NCBI GenBank assembly: GCA_038150225.1 | Contig: JAYQWG010000018.1 | Span: forward strand, 1 to 45,510 | Direction: 5' to 3' | Length of the DNA stretch: 45,510 nt | From: Lucifugimonas sp038150225 | GTDB lineage: Bacteria > Chloroflexota > Dehalococcoidia > Lucifugimonadales > Lucifugimonadaceae | In this document: positions 42,696 through 45,510 of the stretch, piece by piece | How positions within the stretch are numbered: the first letter of the stretch is position 1 | Layout of the letters: each line of letters opens with the position of its first letter | Made by a program: the position numbers and the translations under genes | Notes under the pieces: model-generated | What the model was told of the DNA's origin: nothing | Databases searched by the model: none | Seen by the model: the letters and a program-made list of their open reading frames with translations, nothing else

Positions 42696-43985
42696 CTACT
42701 GGTCGGCAGTGGCTAATTCGAGTAGTGAGTCGGCCATATTCTTGCGCCAGGCTTCAGCCGAATCATCAGTCCATTCGTAGAAGCCCTTCCGCACTTTGAC
42801 TCCTAGCTCACCAGATTCGATCTTGTTCATCAGAACTGGAGGTAGCTCGCGATCATTGCAGAGCGTTGGGAACACATCTTCGGCTTCTCTCAGCACTGAA
42901 TCGATACCCCGTTCTGCCACAATCCCGAACGGGCCGCTCCTCGCAAGTTGGTTTCCGAGGGAATCTCGAACCTGTGAATCAAGCGATTCGGCTGATTCTT
43001 CTGCTGAACCTATGATCTCGAATGCTTCGCGCAGAACAGCGACCTGTAATCGATTGCCAACAAAGCCTTGCACTTCTTTTTGAATGTGCGCGGGGTTCTT
43101 GCCAATTGAACGATAGAGTTCGTCCAGCGAGTCGATCACGGAATCGGCTGTGTCGTCTGATCGAATTAGTTCCACACCAGGGAGCAAATGAGGCGGATTG
43201 TAGTAATGAACCCCGGCGATCAAACGAGGTCGATTGGTCGCTGATCCATAGGCGCTCGGCAGGAATGTAGATGAGTTCGAAACAATCGGAGTTTCTGGCG
43301 GTGTCAGTCTGTCGAGAACATCGAATATCTTGAGTTTGAGTTCAAGATTTTCAGTGGCTGCTTCAATCACCAGATCCGCGCCAGCAAGGGTCCGACTGAT
43401 GACCGTGTCAGTAGTAATTCGTCGCTTCGCCGTTTGGATATCCGCTTCTCCAATTTGCCCGGCGGAAGCTAACGCCTTCAGTCCCACCTCGACTCGACTC
43501 ATGGCGTCTTCGAGTATTGGGTCCCTTAGGTCGTAAAGAGCCACCTGGTAGCCACGCGCGGCGAACTCGAGCGCAATGCCATGTCCCATGAGACCGGCAC
43601 CGACAACGGCAATCTTTTTGTACGAGGAACCACCTTCGATTGCGCCAGTATTTGATGCAGTATCCGATTGCCTATCATGGAGTACGTAGTCAATCAGTTG
43701 CTCACAGGCATATGCAGAAGGCTTCGCACTAGTCGAAATCTCTCGGTAAAGCTCGCCCGCAATGGTTTGAACCAGGTCCCAACCGATTTGTTCCCATATT
43801 TCGATTGGACCGCCAACGGACAGTCGGCGCCCAATCGTAGTTGTGACCACCGCATCAATATCGGCAGGAGTAGCGACGCCGCGTTCCACCAGGTCGAGCG
43901 ATTCGCGAAGCATCGCGAAATACAGTCGATCGGTTGTGCCAATTGCTAACAACGAAGTTTTAGACCGAGTATCCGACCGAGCCAT
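42696..43985 (-). CDS. 3-hydroxyacyl-CoA dehydrogenase with an extra N-terminal C-domain
   Basis: 429 aa. The middle part is a normal NAD-binding domain (KIAVVGAGLMGHGIALEFAARG, ADLVIEAATENLELK, IVSNSSTFLPS, GVHYYNPPH), followed by a C-domain starting at QGFVGNRLQVAVLREAFEI. Unusually, residues 18-85 also look like a C-domain: RLYFAMLRESLDLVERGVAT, DAVVTTTIGRRLSVGGP and GWDLVQTIAGELY match the helical C-terminal domain. The order is therefore C, N, C, with no NAD domain ahead of the first C. The ATG overlaps the upstream enolase gene by 26 nt. Beta-oxidation or hydroxyacid metabolism is plausible. Confidence 0.85.
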   Translation of the reverse strand: MARSDTRSKTSLLAIGTTDRLYFAMLRESLDLVERGVATPADIDAVVTTTIGRRLSVGGPIEIWEQIGWDLVQTIAGELYREISTSAKPSAYACEQLIDYVLHDRQSDTASNTGAIEGGSSYKKIAVVGAGLMGHGIALEFAARGYQVALYDLRDPILEDAMSRVEVGLKALASAGQIGEADIQTAKRRITTDTVISRTLAGADLVIEAATENLELKLKIFDVLDRLTPPETPIVSNSSTFLPSAYGSATNRPRLIAGVHYYNPPHLLPGVELIRSDDTADSVIDSLDELYRSIGKNPAHIQKEVQGFVGNRLQVAVLREAFEIIGSAEESAESLDSQVRDSLGNQLARSGPFGIVAERGIDSVLREAEDVFPTLCNDRELPPVLMNKIESGELGVKVRKGFYEWTDDSAEAWRKNMADSLLELATADQ

Positions 43986-44715
43986 CGACTCGCATTGGGA
44001 TTACCTGCAGTGGCCGCGACTCGTACGGCTGGGCTTTTAGAGCGTCAGCGTCAACGGTTACGCCAATACCGGGCGCATCAGGGACCGGGATGTAACCGCC
44101 TTCACGCTTCCACGCCGTCGTGTACATCGAATTGACTGGTGCTTCGTCAACCTTCGAGTATTCCTGCGTTACGAAGTTTGGGATCGAGGTATCGATGTTA
44201 CAGGCCGCAGCAGTTAGAACCGGCCCGAGGAAGTTATGGGTCACCACTGCAGAGTGATACGACTCGGCAATTCCAGCGATTTTCTTGACGTGGGTAATAC
44301 CACCNNNNNNNNNNNNNNNNNNNNNNNNNNNNNNNNNNNNNNNNNNNNNNNNNNNNNNNNNNNNNNNNNNNNNNNNNNNNNNNNNNNNNNNNNNNNNNNN
44401 NNNNATTAGTTGCCAAACTGGTGCATCAAACGCCTTGCCCTTGATGTCCCAGAGAGCGATGTCGACTGCACTGAGAGCGCCCATAAGAACAGACCCTCTG
44501 AACGGTCCCATCCGGTACAGATACTGCCAGTGGTGCTCAATCTGAAGCGGGTCTTTTCCAACCAAATAGTCGGAGAACTTCTTCACAACACTGTCGGTCG
44601 CTTCGAGGTAACCCCAGCACGCCGACTGACCAATCCCGTCCAGCCCGGTGTCCGTGAATATGCGGACTATGTGGCTGTTACCGGCAAGAATCGATTCAAC
44701 TCGTTCGATTTTCAT
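43960..44715 (-). CDS. Enolase-superfamily enzyme, middle lost in a gap
   Basis: Third member of this family in the window. The N-terminal 103 residues (MKIERVESILAGNSHIVRIF, ALSAVDIALWDIKGKAFDAPV) and the C-terminal 114 residues (GGITHVKKIAGIAESYH, HNFLGPV, PGIGVTVD) are present. The 100 N replace the barrel centre with the catalytic Lys and metal ligands. Family length (~380-400 aa) implies about 0.5 kb is missing. It is followed by the 3-hydroxyacyl-CoA dehydrogenase with a 26-nt overlap. Confidence 0.9.
   Translation of the reverse strand: MKIERVESILAGNSHIVRIFTDTGLDGIGQSACWGYLEATDSVVKKFSDYLVGKDPLQIEHHWQYLYRMGPFRGSVLMGALSAVDIALWDIKGKAFDAPVWQLXXXXXXXXXXXXXXXXXXXXXXXXXXXXXXXXXXGGITHVKKIAGIAESYHSAVVTHNFLGPVLTAAACNIDTSIPNFVTQEYSKVDEAPVNSMYTTAWKREGGYIPVPDAPGIGVTVDADALKAQPYESRPLQVIPMRVDGSVGYSV
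44305..44404. other. Assembly gap of 100 N
   Basis: Placeholder spacer within the enolase-superfamily gene. No overlap repeat is seen at its edges, so unlike the gap at 38132 it hides real sequence, roughly 0.5 kb by family length. Confidence 0.9.
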
Positions 44716-44776
44716 TTAGAAGCTTTCTTTAGTGGTCTAGTTGATTGAACTCGCAGATGATACGGGCAATTCACGT

Positions 44777-45493
44777 TCACCTGTCGATCAAAGTTTTCAG
44801 AAGTTCCAGTGTCGACTGCATATCAGTGACTCTCGGGTGATCTTTGTATTCGGGATGGCCGTTGTATCGATCCATCAGAACCGGGCTTATTCCAGCACCA
44901 AGACCGCCGGCAATATCGGAGTCGAGTTGATCACCAACGACGACCGCTTCGTTGGGATGAGCTGAGGCTTTCTGTAGACCGACCTCAAATATGTACGGAT
45001 CAGGTTTCTCTGATCCCGTTTCACCTGAAGTGACAACCCAATCGACGTGACCAACAAGACCCATATCTTGGGCGAGTCGCTCACCTGTCGTGTTCATGTT
45101 GGAAATAACGCCTACTGAAAGACCAAGTGTTCTAGCCTCGTCGAGACCTGCAATCACATCAGGAAACAACGCAATTCGGTACTCCTGCTTCCTGATGTGC
45201 GCCCAGATTTCACCCGCAACCGCCAAATCAACATCATGACCCGCGCCTTTCAGGACCATCTGCTCATATCGAGCAAAGAACGTCCATTGCTCGTTGGGAT
45301 TCAAAGTACGAACTGGCTGAGATGCGTTCTGAGCGGTCATGAATTGATCAGCGAGGTGGTAACCGGCGTCAATACCTTCCTTCGTGACCTCAAGACCGTA
45401 ATTGGTAAGTACCGCAGACTGAATCTGTTCACGTGGAGGATCGAAACCGGCAAGTGTTCCGTACATATCGAACATCACGGTTTTCAACGTCAT
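44777..45493 (-). CDS. HAD-superfamily hydrolase
   Basis: 238 aa. The nucleophile motif is FDMYGTL (DxxGT form: second position is Met-Tyr, not the classic DxDGT), with a helical cap of subclass I between. Motif II is VISNMNTTGE, motif III Lys is in EKPDPYIFE, and motif IV is VVGDQLDSDIAGGLGAG. It may be a phosphatase or a haloacid-dehalogenase-type enzyme. No pathway is indicated by the neighbours. It lies 61 nt upstream of the gapped enolase gene on the same strand. Confidence 0.9.
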   Translation of the reverse strand: MTLKTVMFDMYGTLAGFDPPREQIQSAVLTNYGLEVTKEGIDAGYHLADQFMTAQNASQPVRTLNPNEQWTFFARYEQMVLKGAGHDVDLAVAGEIWAHIRKQEYRIALFPDVIAGLDEARTLGLSVGVISNMNTTGERLAQDMGLVGHVDWVVTSGETGSEKPDPYIFEVGLQKASAHPNEAVVVGDQLDSDIAGGLGAGISPVLMDRYNGHPEYKDHPRVTDMQSTLELLKTLIDR

Positions 45494-45510
45494 TCAGTCA
45501 TAACTCCAAC

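Noticed and set aside
1..45510. CRISPR arrays, prophage, IS elements or defence islands
   Set aside because: No regularly spaced repeats, transposase, integrase, phage structural or restriction genes were found on either strand.

Overview
The window looks like a scaffold from an uncultured marine Chloroflexota, most likely the SAR202 group. I infer this from gene content: several enolase-superfamily (mandelate-racemase-like) paralogues, an FAD-dependent oxidoreductase, a MocA-family oxidoreductase, an SDR, a small DUF5679-type zinc ribbon, and an aerobic cytochrome oxidase operon with cytochrome c fused to CoxB. No 16S gene is present to confirm it. The sequence has three 100-N spacers (32538-32637, 38132-38231, 44305-44404), so it is scaffolded. 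Codon use favours CGA for arginine.

Layout. 1-722: four tRNA genes on the minus strand (Val, Arg with an unusual GCG anticodon, Leu, Met). 807-1783: moaC and rnhA, overlapping by 4 nt. 1856-2980: a double-GNAT acetyltransferase. 2982-5240 (minus): rdgB, moaA and a CopD-like membrane gene broken by an in-frame TAG. 5446-11008 (plus): coxB-coxA-coxC-coxD, a terminator, then ctaG and an acylphosphatase relic broken by an in-frame TGA. 11304-16626 (minus): pheS-pheT-moeA and an unknown 155-aa gene. 17070-17213: a 47-aa zinc ribbon with its own terminator. 17353-22792 (plus): two enolase-superfamily enzymes, an M48 protease, a glycosidase-like TIM barrel and an SDR, apparently one transcription unit. 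22873-26630 (minus): an S9 peptidase and a lipoprotein with three related domains.

26804-33742 (plus): promoter, tryptophan-specific T-box riboswitch, trpS, two tandem trpE paralogues, trpG, and trpD/trpC (both truncated by a gap), then trpF. trpB and trpA are not in the window. No terminator is visible between trpS and the trp genes, so the T-box may control the whole set. 33830-35262: a MocA-family oxidoreductase and a convergent pentapeptide-repeat protein. 35524-36549: a type II (eukaryote-like) glutamine synthetase with a strong terminator. 36689-37957: an MFS transporter broken by an in-frame TGA. 38057-45493 (minus): an ICMT/PEMT-like methyltransferase containing an assembly artefact, an FAD oxidoreductase, aminopeptidase N, an unusual 3-hydroxyacyl-CoA dehydrogenase, a gapped enolase-superfamily gene and a HAD hydrolase.

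Functionally the window combines aerobic respiration, molybdenum-cofactor synthesis, tryptophan synthesis under tRNA control, nitrogen assimilation and breakdown of peptides and probably sugar acids. I see no defence system, prophage, IS element or CRISPR array, and no clear wholly new multi-gene system. The points most worth following are the Arg-tRNA(GCG)/CGA codon pattern, the T-box plus tandem trpE arrangement, the 3-hydroxyacyl-CoA dehydrogenase with an extra N-terminal C-domain, the triple-domain lipoprotein, and three otherwise intact genes each carrying one in-frame stop.
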